Source: Phytophthora colocasiae (lineage: Eukaryota > Oomycota > Peronosporomycetes > Peronosporales > Peronosporaceae). From it: a stretch of DNA of 64,000 nucleotides. The position numbers and the translations under genes were made by a program. The number at the start of each line of letters is the position of its first letter. Positions within the stretch are counted from its first letter, which is position 1. Below the pieces are notes generated by a model. The model ran no database searches, was not told the origin of the DNA, and saw nothing but the letters and a program-made list of their open reading frames with translations. The stretch is taken from positions 620,001-684,000 of the forward strand of contig JAGKQI010000020.1 in NCBI GenBank assembly GCA_018806915.1. Reading direction: 5' to 3'. Positions 31,201 to 41,118 of the stretch are shown here, one piece after another.

Positions 31201-32374
31201 GTTGGGATTGGCGACACCTACTGCAGTTATGGTTGGAACGGGTGTCGGTGCGGAGCATGGCGTACTGATCAAGGGTGGTGAGCCGCTGCAGGCAGCACAC
31301 AATGTCAACACGATTCTGTTTGACAAAACAGGTACCCTGACTGTCGGGAAACCTGTGGTGACTGATGTAGTCGTGCTCACAAAGAAGCTTAGCACTGAAG
31401 AGCTGATTATTCTTGCTGGATCGGCTGAGCTGGGCAGTGAACATCCTCTGAGTAAAGCGATCATCGAGTACGCGAAGTTTATCTCGTCATCTCTTGAGCA
31501 GCCGACAGGTTTCCGTGGAGTTTCTGGACGCGGCATTGCGTGCACGGTTGGTGATCACAAGGTCGTCATCGGAAACAGGGAGTGGATGACAGATAACGGC
31601 CTGAAGCGCTTGACTAGCATTGTGTTGCAGCAGGCCACCATGACTTTCCAAAATGCTGGCAAGACTACGATCTACATGGGTGTCGATGATGAATTGGCTG
31701 CCGTCTTTGGTGTAGCTGACGCTCCTCGTAAGGAGTCAATCCGTACACTGAAGAAGCTGAAGCAAATGGGCCTGGACGTCTGGATGGTCACGGGTGACAA
31801 CGCACGTACAGCTTTCACCATTGCTGATCAGCTTGGAATCAGCCGCCGGAATGTCATGGCCGAGGTTGTTCCATCCCAAAAGTCCTCCAAGGTCAAGCAG
31901 CTTCAGAGCACAGGTCGCATTGTCGCAATGGTAGGCGATGGCATCAACGACTCTCCTGCATTAGCTCAAGCCGATCTGGGGATTGCAATTGGTGGTGGCA
32001 CCGAGATCGCCGTCGAGACGGCCGGTATGGTCCTTATGAAGGCTAACCTGTTCGACGTCATCACGGCGCTAGACTTGTCCCGGACGATCTTTAACCGCAT
32101 CCGTCTGAACTACGTGTGGGCGCTTGGCTACAACTGTCTGTTGATCCCGCTGGCTGCCGGTGTGCTGTACCCGTTCGGCTTTAGCATCCCGCCAATGTTC
32201 GCTGGCGGTGCCATGGCCATCTCGTCCGTTTCGGTGGTCACCTCGTCACTGTTGCTCCGGAAGTACACTCCTCCAGCTCTACCCGAAGACTTCAGTGTGG
32301 ATGAAACCAAGTCGCTGCTGTTCAAGAAGCCGACGGTCACCACGCCGCTGCTCGCCTCCAGCACACTGGAATAG
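28253..32374 (+). CDS. Copper-transporting P1B-type ATPase with six Cys-containing HMA modules, five of CxxxC type
   Basis: Single exon, 1,373 residues. Copper ATPases move Cu+ out of the cytosol into the secretory pathway. The N-terminal half carries seven HMA-like modules. The first (about residues 40-110) lacks cysteines. Five follow with C-x3-C loops (GMRCMTNC near 134, then four GMSCAKNC near 218, 297, 377 and 458). The sixth cysteine module is canonical GMTCTSC near 579. The ATPase core has TGES, CPCALGLATP (about 980), DKTGTLT (about 1023), SEHPLSKA, MVTGDN and GDGINDSPAL, with eight predicted spans. All conserved catalytic motifs are intact. The family assignment is certain; the metal specificity of the CxxxC modules is not. 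Confidence 0.94.
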   Translation: MVVTEDHELLPLVRGVQDGACVPAAEDVPSVTSSHRRDDEGRVVFLVVPGLADDDQETADKIEAALKGSAMGVYSVQLDLVEKLARIELSSRADEATEAALADELRRATPAKLVAYPVWQHRERIVRLRVDGMRCMTNCGRQVIRALEQIPGVLHIHVDSKSKTAEVALAKGCTATEVDLIKYIRAANPRFDASIAKEKKQRTNSVPGAILLNITGMSCAKNCAAKVQTALQRAEDVIDATVDFGNKRATIILESESKVTEEDLIQVVRSAGTKFDASRYELFSHDGDSRVVYLTINGMSCAKNCARKVQDALNGASGVINAKVDFDTKRATIFLETDSHLTETELIDVVHTAGQKFTASVVTPTSRPRTILLAVEGMSCAKNCASKVEKALNAVPSVESATVDFSLKRASVQLEAGSSLTENDLIEIVRNTGTKFDAAVYVPSLSPRTVLLEIKGMSCAKNCARKIQQTLSETEGVVSASVDFAAKRAIVEVDPDGHFNDECLLQAVQNAGSKFHARIITPKEQRVPRVPEKATEESTVELQTKSEIASTAGSDVAISISSDKTEIGEATLLVGGMTCTSCSNSVENALKQTEGVIAAVVSFATEKATVQFDKDIVGIRTLVETVEDIGYDASYVSKSEAQKALGDQRAKEIMRYRIDFFVSVLFTFPILLIMMVFDNIAPIEHGLASRILPGISWQTLIVAVLATPVQFYPARRFHVDAWKGMKNRVLGMSFLVSMGSNASYFYGLFTVIRAFLLNDSSVANPDMFMTSAMLLSFVILGKFLESIAKGKTSAALSKLMELQVKSATLLVFSADGTRIREERVVPIELVQRGDILKVVRGSSIPADGTIVYGEGRIDESMLTGESKTIKKVTGDRVLGATVNVDGLFHMKVTGVDNDTALSQIIRLVEDAQTSKAPIQAYADYVASIFVPTVLGLSFLTFSAWYILCSFALVPESWIPHTDSTFVFAFNFGIATLVVACPCALGLATPTAVMVGTGVGAEHGVLIKGGEPLQAAHNVNTILFDKTGTLTVGKPVVTDVVVLTKKLSTEELIILAGSAELGSEHPLSKAIIEYAKFISSSLEQPTGFRGVSGRGIACTVGDHKVVIGNREWMTDNGLKRLTSIVLQQATMTFQNAGKTTIYMGVDDELAAVFGVADAPRKESIRTLKKLKQMGLDVWMVTGDNARTAFTIADQLGISRRNVMAEVVPSQKSSKVKQLQSTGRIVAMVGDGINDSPALAQADLGIAIGGGTEIAVETAGMVLMKANLFDVITALDLSRTIFNRIRLNYVWALGYNCLLIPLAAGVLYPFGFSIPPMFAGGAMAISSVSVVTSSLLLRKYTPPALPEDFSVDETKSLLFKKPTVTTPLLASSTLE

Positions 32375-32446
32375 ACTTGCTTTTTGGGAATATTTCAATA
32401 CAAAATCACATTATAACCGAATATTCAGTTCCAAGATTGTTTTTCA

Positions 32447-34170
32447 ATGGTAGCAGTTGACCAGACGAATGCCGCTCCAGAGACGGAAGCTGCCGTGCAA
32501 GAGGGCAAAGAAATGTCCAAGAGGCAGCTAAAGAAGCTCCGGCGTGCAGAGCGAGATCCGGTAGAGCGACAGACCAAGAAACACAAGGCAAAACGCGAAG
32601 CCAAGAGCGCCAAGCGTTTCCAGGCTGAGGCACCCAAATATTCATTCGCCAATGGCTATAGGATGGTAGAGCCGTACGTTTACGAGTTCCGCACTTATGC
32701 TAAAGCGAGGTGGTTCGGTCGTGAGCTGCTGGAGATCTTTACCAAGGAGTTCGGTGCCAATTCACCGGACTATTACGTGAGTTTTGGTAAAATGTGTATG
32801 ATTTAGTTTGAAATGCTGACGAAAAGAGAGTGTAGAAATTCGCCATTGCTTCGGGACGCATCTCAGTAAACCAAAAGGTTGTGCCACCCGACACTGTTAT
32901 CAAGAACGGAGATCTGATCATCCATTCGGTAAGGGCGCAATTGTTTGGAGTTTACTTTATATATGTCTAATAACTTTTGTGGTTTCAACAGGCTCATCGT
33001 CACGAGCCCCCTGTATCGGGAGAAGAGGTGCCGGTGGTGTACGAGGACGACGATCTGGTATGAAGTCTGCATTTTTCGGGGTTATTTGTATTTTCTAAAC
33101 GTTTGTGGCTTTAGATTGTTGTATCAAAGCCTCCATCTATGCCTACTCACCCGTGTGGTGCGTATCGACACAACTCTCTGCACACGATTTTGCAAGCTAC
33201 CCGACCAGACCTGCCGCAGCTAAACATTGTTCATCGACTGGATCGACTTACCTCTGGTAAACACAACCAGCTACTTTTTCGGCGATAAACAGAGTACTTA
33301 CATGCATTCGGTCTGGTCTGTCTTAGGTGTTGTGATCCTTGCGAAGAATTCGGCCAAGGCAAAGGCGTTATCATCCATTATCGGTAAGTATGCTCTAAAT
33401 TTTAGAGAATAATCGCTCTTCTTTTGCCACTAATTCAATCGAATCAGCTGAGCGGCAGGCCTCCAAGATATACCTTGCACGTGTGCGTGGGGAATTTCCG
33501 GATGTCCTCGCTCCAGAAATTCAAGAGAAGTTGGCAATCCGAGCAAAAGAAAAGTGTCCATCTGCGGTGATCACTTTTTCAGAGGACGGTGCAATCCTTA
33601 TCAGCTGCCCACTTCGCTGTCTGTCGGCTCGTGATGGTGTATGGGAGTGCCACGAAGAAGGAAAAACGTCTGAGACTTTGGTGCGACTTATTCGCTCGGA
33701 CAAGTCTACGAGCCTTATGCAATGCAAACCCGTGACCGGTAGAACGCATCAAATCCGCCTGCATTTGCAGCTCATTGGGTTTCCCATTGCCAATGACCCA
33801 TGTTACGGAGGAGAACTCCATTATGGAGAGAGTGCTGAGCGTACTGAAGAGATTGCGGCTGCAATGCGTAGCAAATCGGATCTCCCACGTAAGGATACTG
33901 TCGATTTTTCGACCCCACGTAAGGAGAACGAGACTGAAGAAGAGTTCATGAAGCGGACGTGCACATGGTGTGACATTGGAGAAACTGAGGCTTTCAATGA
34001 AACACAGCTGCACTGCTCGAAGATCTGGTTGCATGCACTAGAGTACAAGGTAATGGGCACACTTTCTCAAAAATGGTAAACATCTGCTAACCATGTATTG
34101 CTCCTAGCTTGATGGTCAAGTGTTTAAGGTTCCTGAACCTAGTTGGGCTGCTCCATCGACAGCGTACTAG
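32447..34170 (+). CDS. RluA/RsuA-family RNA pseudouridine synthase (PUS9/RPUSD2-like)
   Basis: Seven exons: 32447-32776, 32836-32928, 32992-33057, 33115-33256, 33327-33383, 33448-34049 and 34108-34170, all in phase, giving about 450 residues. A lysine-rich N-terminus precedes an S4-like segment (GRISVNQKVVPPDTVIKNGDLI). The catalytic domain contains VVSKPPSMPTHPCGAYRHNSL, HRLDRLTSG with the catalytic aspartate, and PVTGRTHQIRLHLQ. PHPCG-type spacing is typical of the eukaryotic tRNA/mRNA enzymes of the PUS9/RPUSD2 group. The TAG stop at 34168-34170 shares CTAG with the stop of the opposite-strand gene. Single-copy housekeeping function is likely. Confidence 0.92.
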
Positions 34171-36962
34171 GCTCGAGCTCGAAAGGCGTTATCGAGAAGT
34201 AACGAATAGTCTACGTGGCAGTTGTTTGTCGGGAAGAAGACATCGGCAAGAAGGTAGGAGTCATCGTCAGACAGTTGCGGAGCTACTGATAGAAGGGCAT
34301 CCATGAACTCATCTTCGCCCAGTTGTCCACTTTTCTCAACATCTCGTTCACGTAAAGCCTTGCGTAGCTGATACTTCCGGGTGCCAAAGACCCGTTGCAA
34401 CAAATTTACAACACGAGGATCGGCGAGTGGTTGCAATGCTTGGTTGCTGGCAACAGTTTTGCGAGCAGACTGAGGAGGTGCGTATGCTGTGTCTGGTCTG
34501 CTTGTCAATCGTTCTGTTGAGCATGTGCTGTTCGGGGGCAACGCCTCATCACCTCCAGTGTTGTTGAAACCCACGGAAAAATCAATGTCCGTCGAGTCCA
34601 CTGCGTCTTGTTGGTCAGACGGAAGTTGAAAGACGTAGTCACACAAACGGTGAATGTCAATACTCCCGTTGCCCACTGCAAATCTGGATGTGAGGAAATC
34701 AATTTCTGACTCCGACAAGCTTACTGCTCGATCCGCCATCACTCGCAGAAGAGCAGAAACTGATGTAAATTCGGGAGTTGATCCAGCGTAAGACAGCAAA
34801 CGTCGAACTCTTGGGATTTTCATCAGCTTCCAGCTAATACTTTGCGCTGTATCCCCAGATTCTTCACGAGACGATGGTTTAGCGACAAGAGCAGCAAGGA
34901 TATCGCAGAAATCATCGTATCCAAACATTTGACTCTGACTCTGGTTATTATCCGTGTCGTTCGTGAATCGTCGGAACAGTGTTATTAGCTGCTGCTCATT
35001 CAAGTTCGAGGAGAGACCTGCTTGACTCAATACACTTCTCATACCATTTATGCTCACAAAATGTGAGCTGCTACTGTCAAGTTGCCGCCATTCACGACGT
35101 AGATCCACGCGAGCAGATTTGTTCATCCAGACTTTGGCTACAAGTGCCAGTACTGCTGAGCTATCCGAGAAACGGAAGACTTCAGGGTGACTTTCACAGA
35201 AGCTTAAAGTCTGTGCATCAGCCTCCACAAGCTCAAGTCGCTGATAAGGCGAGAATTCAAACACAAGTACAGCTCCCACGTACATATCTGAGGCCAGGTA
35301 ATGCATCGGGATTGTTTCATCCTGCGCAGAAAATTGCGCTAACTTCGGGTCTTTGCGGAATCGAGCGCGGTCTAAAAAGCGGCCTCCTAATACCCCCGAG
35401 TTCCTCACTCGTGGTTCAAAAACTGCCAGCGTCTCGTCCTCCAGAAAATAAGTGACTACAAATTCACGTTCGGTGTTCATGTCACCCCGAGGAAGTCCCT
35501 GGAATCGAGCTCGAAAGCGCAATTGCTTTCCATCAAGATCATCATCTCGACATAAAGGCGTCACTGCAGGACGACAACCACTCTGACCTCCAGGAATGGG
35601 AGCTACCAGTCCACTTTGCATGCAGCTGTTCTTGTTGTTTGCGGAATAACCACTGGTGCCTCGGCCATTCGAGAACGATGGAGACTGAGCTTCTTGTGTC
35701 GCTCGAAATGGTTTCCATTTATCAACTACTTCTGGTGTTTGAGGTAGAGGAGGTTGTTCAAATCTCTCTTGAGTCACGCCGTGGGTCTCCAAATAATAGT
35801 CACGTGTGAATGGATCGCAGTCTTCAAGTAGCAGCCGTCTCGAGAAAACAGTTATCCACTCCCCACAGCGAAGATCTCTATCGGTAAGGTAAAAGTTCTC
35901 TTCATCATTGTCATTTGGCTGCTTGTCTGACTCTCTAGCCAATTTCCTTCGCGATAGTAAAACGCTGAAATGACCTCGACCACGGTCACGATTGCGATCT
36001 CGAGCTTCGATGATCTCCATTGTGTCGTCGGTCAGGTAGTAATGCAGAATGAAGTGTCGGGTTTCAGGGTACAACGGATGATCGTCATGCCAGGACGCGT
36101 AGAATCTCAAGACTTTCTGACTCAAGTCATGGAATTTACGCGTAGCTTCCGCCTTACTGGCCCCAATTGCTCGAGTACGATCGCGTAGCTGGCTTTTAAG
36201 CTCGTCAACTTCATCCATTTTGGAATGCGATTCATCTGGATACATGCGAGGGGTTTCCAAGGTCTCTCCGAGTGCCTCAGCGTAGAAGCTTCGTGTAGCT
36301 GCGTCACAATCCACAATGTGAAAAACTCGCCCGTACAAACGTAATTCACCACCAATTCGGAAATCCTCCGGTGAATAAAAGTCTTCCGAGATATTTTCGC
36401 GAGGAACGGGGAAGCTCTTGTTTCCAGACTTACGAACGACAGCACGGCGCATGAACTCGCCTTGTGGAATTCCACTGTTCACGACTCGAGGTTCAGAGAT
36501 GGAAATGGATCGATCACTCAGGTAGAAGCAAACGATAACGCGTCTCACTCGACTCTCATTTTGACCATCGGCAAGTTCAACAGGTTCAATAAAGTAAGCG
36601 AAGAAACGGAGGACAAGGCGGTCATGCGTGATCCAAGATGGTTTCGAGTAGTCTACTCGGTATTTACTGCTGGGGAGTGGAAGACGAGTCACTTCAGGTT
36701 CTTGGGATGAAGGATACGAGCTCATAGCTTGAGTTGTAGTGGCTGGTCGTGATAATTCTTGAGATTTCGCAGCTGTAGCAGCAGATACAACCGACTGGAA
36801 CGCAGACGGAGGTGGTGGAGGCATTTTTTCAACACTGGTAAGTTTTCCAACTCCCATCCGTTCCAGTATTTGTCCCCGTCGAAAATGAGGCTTGGCCCTT
36901 TGCTCGTAGTGGGTAGACCTCATGCCAGGGACCAACGGCATAAAAGTAGAGCTATCCCTCAT
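34167..36962 (-). CDS. EFHC/Rib72-like axonemal protein with three DM10 domains
   Basis: Single exon, 931 residues. Three DM10 domains are visible. The first, at about residues 105-235, has RLVLRFFAYFIEP, VCFYLSDRSISISEPRVVNSG and VFHIVDCD. The second, about 285-400, has VLRFYASW and LHYYLTDDTMEIIEARDRN. The third, about 485-600, has VVTYFLEDETLAVFEPRVRNSG. The C-terminal ~330 residues are helical with EF-hand-like segments (RERDVEKSGQLGEDEFMDALL), longer than in animal EFHC1/2. EFHC/Rib72 proteins are microtubule inner proteins of axonemal doublets, which fits a zoospore-forming organism. It overlaps the convergent pseudouridine synthase gene by 4 bp at the stops. Confidence 0.9.
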   Translation of the reverse strand: MRDSSTFMPLVPGMRSTHYEQRAKPHFRRGQILERMGVGKLTSVEKMPPPPPSAFQSVVSAATAAKSQELSRPATTTQAMSSYPSSQEPEVTRLPLPSSKYRVDYSKPSWITHDRLVLRFFAYFIEPVELADGQNESRVRRVIVCFYLSDRSISISEPRVVNSGIPQGEFMRRAVVRKSGNKSFPVPRENISEDFYSPEDFRIGGELRLYGRVFHIVDCDAATRSFYAEALGETLETPRMYPDESHSKMDEVDELKSQLRDRTRAIGASKAEATRKFHDLSQKVLRFYASWHDDHPLYPETRHFILHYYLTDDTMEIIEARDRNRDRGRGHFSVLLSRRKLARESDKQPNDNDEENFYLTDRDLRCGEWITVFSRRLLLEDCDPFTRDYYLETHGVTQERFEQPPLPQTPEVVDKWKPFRATQEAQSPSFSNGRGTSGYSANNKNSCMQSGLVAPIPGGQSGCRPAVTPLCRDDDLDGKQLRFRARFQGLPRGDMNTEREFVVTYFLEDETLAVFEPRVRNSGVLGGRFLDRARFRKDPKLAQFSAQDETIPMHYLASDMYVGAVLVFEFSPYQRLELVEADAQTLSFCESHPEVFRFSDSSAVLALVAKVWMNKSARVDLRREWRQLDSSSSHFVSINGMRSVLSQAGLSSNLNEQQLITLFRRFTNDTDNNQSQSQMFGYDDFCDILAALVAKPSSREESGDTAQSISWKLMKIPRVRRLLSYAGSTPEFTSVSALLRVMADRAVSLSESEIDFLTSRFAVGNGSIDIHRLCDYVFQLPSDQQDAVDSTDIDFSVGFNNTGGDEALPPNSTCSTERLTSRPDTAYAPPQSARKTVASNQALQPLADPRVVNLLQRVFGTRKYQLRKALRERDVEKSGQLGEDEFMDALLSVAPQLSDDDSYLLADVFFPTNNCHVDYSLLLDNAFRARA

Positions 36963-37287
36963 GGTCGACAGCTCAAAGACTTGTTGAATACTTCTTGAAT
37001 GAAACTAAGGCCACCTCCTGCTCGCTGCGAGTGAAACGTACAGCAACCGTCAGAAATCCACAACGGTAACGGCGTATTTTCAAGAACTTTTTTGATCTAG
37101 GTTTTGATTCTTGAACCAATGAGTGAAGAAGTGAATTGGATTGCAAATATATTGAGTCTCGACGCGCACGGCCAGCGAAATCGAAATGTACAACACGCTT
37201 GGCGGCAGCAACAAGACCATCAAAGGAAAGAAACACCGCAACGAGAATAAGTGTACTACTACCGCTAGCGTCGGTGGGTGCGGCACT
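36963..37287. other. 325-bp region between EFHC start and NOP56 stop
   Basis: Both neighbours are on the minus strand. TTTCATTCAAGAAG just upstream of the EFHC ATG resembles a weak initiator. The rest is NOP56 3' flank. I see no gene. Confidence 0.45.
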
Positions 37288-38969
37288 CTACTCCGCAGTC
37301 TTGGATTTCTTCTTGCTTTTCTTCTTCTTCTTCTTGTCAGCGTCAGCAACAGGAGCCGCAACCTCCTCCTCAACCTTCTTCTGCTTTTTGTTCTTCTTCT
37401 CCTTTTTGGACTTCTTGGCGGGAGTCTCCTCCTTGACCTCCTCCATGTCAGCATCCTCGTCCTCAGCCGGGCGCTTCTTGGACTTCTTGTCCTTCTTCGA
37501 CTTCTTGTCAGCCTTGGTAGCGTCCTTCTTCAGCTCCTCAGACACCTCCTGCATTACGTCAGCGTTCTTACGGGGGGCAGCACCGCTCTCGTAGAAAGCA
37601 AGACGCTCCTCAACCTGCTCGCGCATCTTGTCGCCGTACTTGGTCGTAGGCTCATCAATGAAAGAGTCGATACGCGAGGCAATGGCACACTTGTTGGCAA
37701 GGTAACGGGAGATACGACCCTTGTTCTTGGCAGCAGCACGACCAATGAAGGTCGAGTGGAACAACAGACCGTACTTAGGAGTGTTGCCACGGGTCTTCAG
37801 AGCACGGAACAGAGCCTTCTCAGCTCCGAGAATCTGCACAGTCGAGGCGGGGCACTTAGCCAGGTTGGTAAGCGAACCAGCGTGCGAGATAAGACGAGCT
37901 CCCACAGACTCGCCAATAAGAGAGGCAAGGTTGGGCGCCACCGTCGACATCTTAGACACAAGGTACTCGTGCAGCTGACGACGGTACTCGGCCAGCTTAA
38001 CGAGACGCGTAGTGAAGTTGTCCACGTTGATCATGTCGATCTCCGACATGTCCATGCCCATGGAAGAGCGAGCAGCGTGCAGGATCTGCTGAGCCTTGTC
38101 CTCATCCAGCACAATCTTGGACAGCTCCTCAAGCGAGTCCTCGCTGAGGGTGCTACGGTTCTTAATGAACGAAGCACAACGAGCGTACACGTAGTTGTCG
38201 TTTACGATCTTCACCAGCTCCGGGAAGTGCCACGAGTACCACTCACGCACACGCATAGCGAACGTGTTAATGTCCTTGTCCATCTGGTCCAGCAGAGCGA
38301 TAGCCTGGATAATCATGTTGTCGGCACGGTTTACGTTGAATTTCACCTTAGCACGCGAGTACGAGTGACCAAGACCAAGCTGGGCCTTAGCCAGGTTGCC
38401 CTGAGCCAGTTCCTTGACGAACGTAGCAAAGTGCATGCGCACACCACGCACAATCTCGAGCGTCGTCTCGCTTGTATTGCATGGGGCGTTAAGCTCGTCC
38501 GAGATGGCTTGAGCCAGTCCCTTGTCCTGTACACCAAGAGCGAACTTGCCCTTCTTGCCGGCCTTAACCTTAGGCAGGTTCATCTCGAGGAAGTTCTTCA
38601 GGTCGTCACCCAGCAGACCTTCCGACACGTTGTTGATGTTCTCCAGAGCGTTCTCGGCGGAGGTGAAGGGCTGGAAAGCTTTAAGCTTCACGATACGTCC
38701 GAATGAGGACACGTCCGCCACAGCAGCCTGAACCTCAGCCAGGAGGCCTCCGATCTCCTCGTTTTCCACTACCTCAAAGATTGCATAGCCTGAGGCTGAC
38801 TCGAACAGCACGAAGTTGTTGGCACCCTAATTGTAGGTAATTACAGAGATAAAATTAGTGCATTGTGTTCATCGAGATCTCAGCTATTTGACCGTGCAAG
38901 TTGCACATTTAAAGGACGGGTATAGGCCAAGATACAGCTAGACAAAAGTCACGTCTCCTCACTCACCAT
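37288..38969 (-). CDS. NOP56: NOP56, box C/D snoRNP core protein
   Basis: Two exons: a start-codon exon contributing only ATG (38967-38969), then 37288-38826. The intron (38827-38966) begins directly after the ATG with GTGAGT. The mature N-terminus [20 protein letters not shown] is exactly the NOP56 start, supporting the model. The protein has 513 residues with the NOP5NT region, the NOP coiled coil and the Nop domain ([50 protein letters not shown]), and a long KKKKSKK/acidic tail typical of NOP56/NOP58. It scaffolds fibrillarin-dependent 2'-O-methylation of rRNA in the nucleolus. Codon use is strongly C/G-ending, as in highly expressed genes. Confidence 0.95.
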
Positions 38970-39360
38970 GTTCGCCTTGACTGTTGCGTTTTCCAAAGTG
39001 GAGCGTGGGCGCTGTCGGCCAGTGGTTGCTGGCCAGCCAGGTTTATCTTGTCTCTCATTGGTTGGTATAAATATCTCTAATCACTATGGATTGGATGAAA
39101 ATAGTAGAATTTCAACCAATGAATGAACTAGGATCTTTAAAGGACGCATTGTGTAAAAGATGCAATAGTGATGGAGAAGACACCTTGAGTCATTGCAACG
39201 CCATGCGCTGCGGCTTCAGATCGACAGCAATTGATGAAAGTCTGGTATGATCCTTCATGTTGCTCGCACAGCGTTTTTACTGCCAAATGGAATGAGAACG
39301 AGTTCTGGAGCTCATATTTCGATTGTCTACGACAACAACACAACGCTTCACCAGGACACT
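38970..39360. other. 390-bp divergent intergenic region
   Basis: This lies between NOP56 (minus) and the tyrosinase gene (plus). It contains CATTGGTTGG (about 39056, an inverted CCAAT) and CAACCAATGAATG (about 39111). A frame upstream of 39361 stays open into the tyrosinase, but the signal peptide begins at 39361. Confidence 0.45.
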
Positions 39361-41010
39361 ATGAAGAATTCTCTACTGTGGTTATGTGTAACTATGTTAC
39401 TATCAATTGCAATAAGCGTTTCGAGTGCTCAGAATGCCAACACTGTCTTAAGAGTTACCGAAGCTTCCGAGCAGCTAGCGGTGGCAGCTTGTGGGCCACG
39501 TATCCGGAAGCCATGGGAGCTGCTACTCCCTGCTGAGAAGGAAATTTACTTACGAGCAATTGCAAGATCCATGGACGATGGTTTCTACATTAAGTTCGTG
39601 GAGATCCACACTGAGCAGATGACGACAATTGAAGCGCACAACACGTGCATGTTTGTCTACTGGCACCGTTTGCTGCTCTTGGGTTTCGAGAACATGTTAC
39701 GAAGCTATGGCGGCGAGTTCTCCTGTATTACGGTTCCTTACTGGAACTACGTTGACGATAACCAACGCTATTTGATGGGAGGATGTCGCAGCATGGAGGA
39801 GTGTTCGCTGCTTTTGCAAGAGTTCGGTGGGTCCTTGAACGGCTATCGTCGATCTGTCACGATCAACGGAACTCCTATCGGCGGGACGTGTGTGGTTACG
39901 TCACCTCTGGATCACTTTTGTGAAGCCACCCACCTCCGCGGGGGTAACTGCGCACGTTGTGTCCCTCGTGGCAACTGGTTAAGTTCACCATTCCCGCCAA
40001 CGACGACTGTAAGTTCACTCGCGCGTCAACTTTTCGCCAATCCAACCATCTCTGGAGTTGTGGCCAATTTGGAGCTGGGCATTCACAGTAAGTGCATCAA
40101 AACTGCACTATCGTAGTGTATGCTGACAACTGACTCCTGTTTTGTAGATACTGTTCACAGCGCACTATCAGGTGCAATGGGCGTCTTGGAAGCGCCTGCC
40201 GACCCGATTTTCTTTTCGCACCACGCTACAATCGACTTGCTGCACTCCATCTACTACAAGTGTGTCGTGGGCAACACTGTGCCAATTCCGCTGGCGCAAA
40301 AACTGGGAGACCCTCGCGTCTACACGGAATGTCCACGTCGCCAACCACTTCCAGTGAACGCGATCGACCGCAACATCCTGTATCCTCAGTCAAATGTTCT
40401 CCTGCGCACTGGTGAAGAAGGAATGAACCCCACTTCCGTGTTTTCGCGGTTCAGCATGCTGGACCCGTTTTTCGCAGCTCTCCCGTCGGAATATCTGAGT
40501 TTCTCGGATATCCGGGACCTTGGTATATTCAGCTACAACTACGAGATGACGGGGTTGCTGGCGGATATGTTCACGACGTGTCCTGGAGCTGGTTTCGGTT
40601 CCAATGCTGGTGCTCCTTTCCGCCACCTTGAAAGTTCTAATAGCACCTCGGAAGCGAAGCACAAGTTCGTGGAGGCAGTAATCGTGCCCAGCAACAAGAC
40701 GGATGTCAGTTGGTACAGCGAGGCATTGGCAGCAGCTTTGAACAGCTCTTCGATTGAATCTGCACTGGCAGATGCCACCCAAGACTCGCTCGCTGCTATT
40801 GAAGACGTGGAGAAGATGACCTGTGTGTTCTACGACGAATGCCGCGGCGGGGTGCACGATTTCAGCGACGATTTCCGCCAGAGCTTCCATGCGAATGGCT
40901 CGTCGCCGTGCACTACTATCCTGGCCAATATCAAAAGCGGTCGTGACAACATCCGAACGCCCAACTGGCGCTCCATCTTTCTCCGTCACATGAAGTGCGA
41001 CCGCACGTAA
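39361..41010 (+). CDS. Secreted tyrosinase (type-3 copper oxidase)
   Basis: Two exons, 39361-40087 and 40148-41010, joined in phase (G-I-H-N|TVH), giving 529 residues. The N-terminus MKNSLLWLCVTMLLSIAISVSSA is a clear signal peptide. Copper site A is formed by VEIHTEQMTTIEAHN plus FVYWHRLLLLGFE, and site B by GIHNTVHSALSG and FFSHHATIDLLH. The first half holds several paired cysteines, and the C-terminal ~200 residues are a serine/alanine-rich extension with potential N-glycosylation sites. It oxidises phenols to quinones outside the cell or in vesicles. In oomycetes roles in wall cross-linking or melanin-like pigment are possible, but not shown here. Confidence 0.9.
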
Positions 41011-41118
41011 AAGATCGCAAGCCGTTTGCTTCGTTGTAGTTTGCTGTATGCAAGAAAAATAATGAATGTAATGCAAGAACTGACAAACAATTGATGAATT
41101 CATTCATGCCGACGCTAA

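Noticed and set aside
37186..38706. A 506-codon plus-strand frame opposite NOP56
   Set aside because: It is a shadow of the strongly biased NOP56 codons. The leucine/valine-rich sequence has no domain, while the minus strand encodes a perfect NOP56.
39247..39360. Upstream in-frame extension of the tyrosinase
   Set aside because: A clear signal peptide begins at ATG 39361; the extra residues would bury it.
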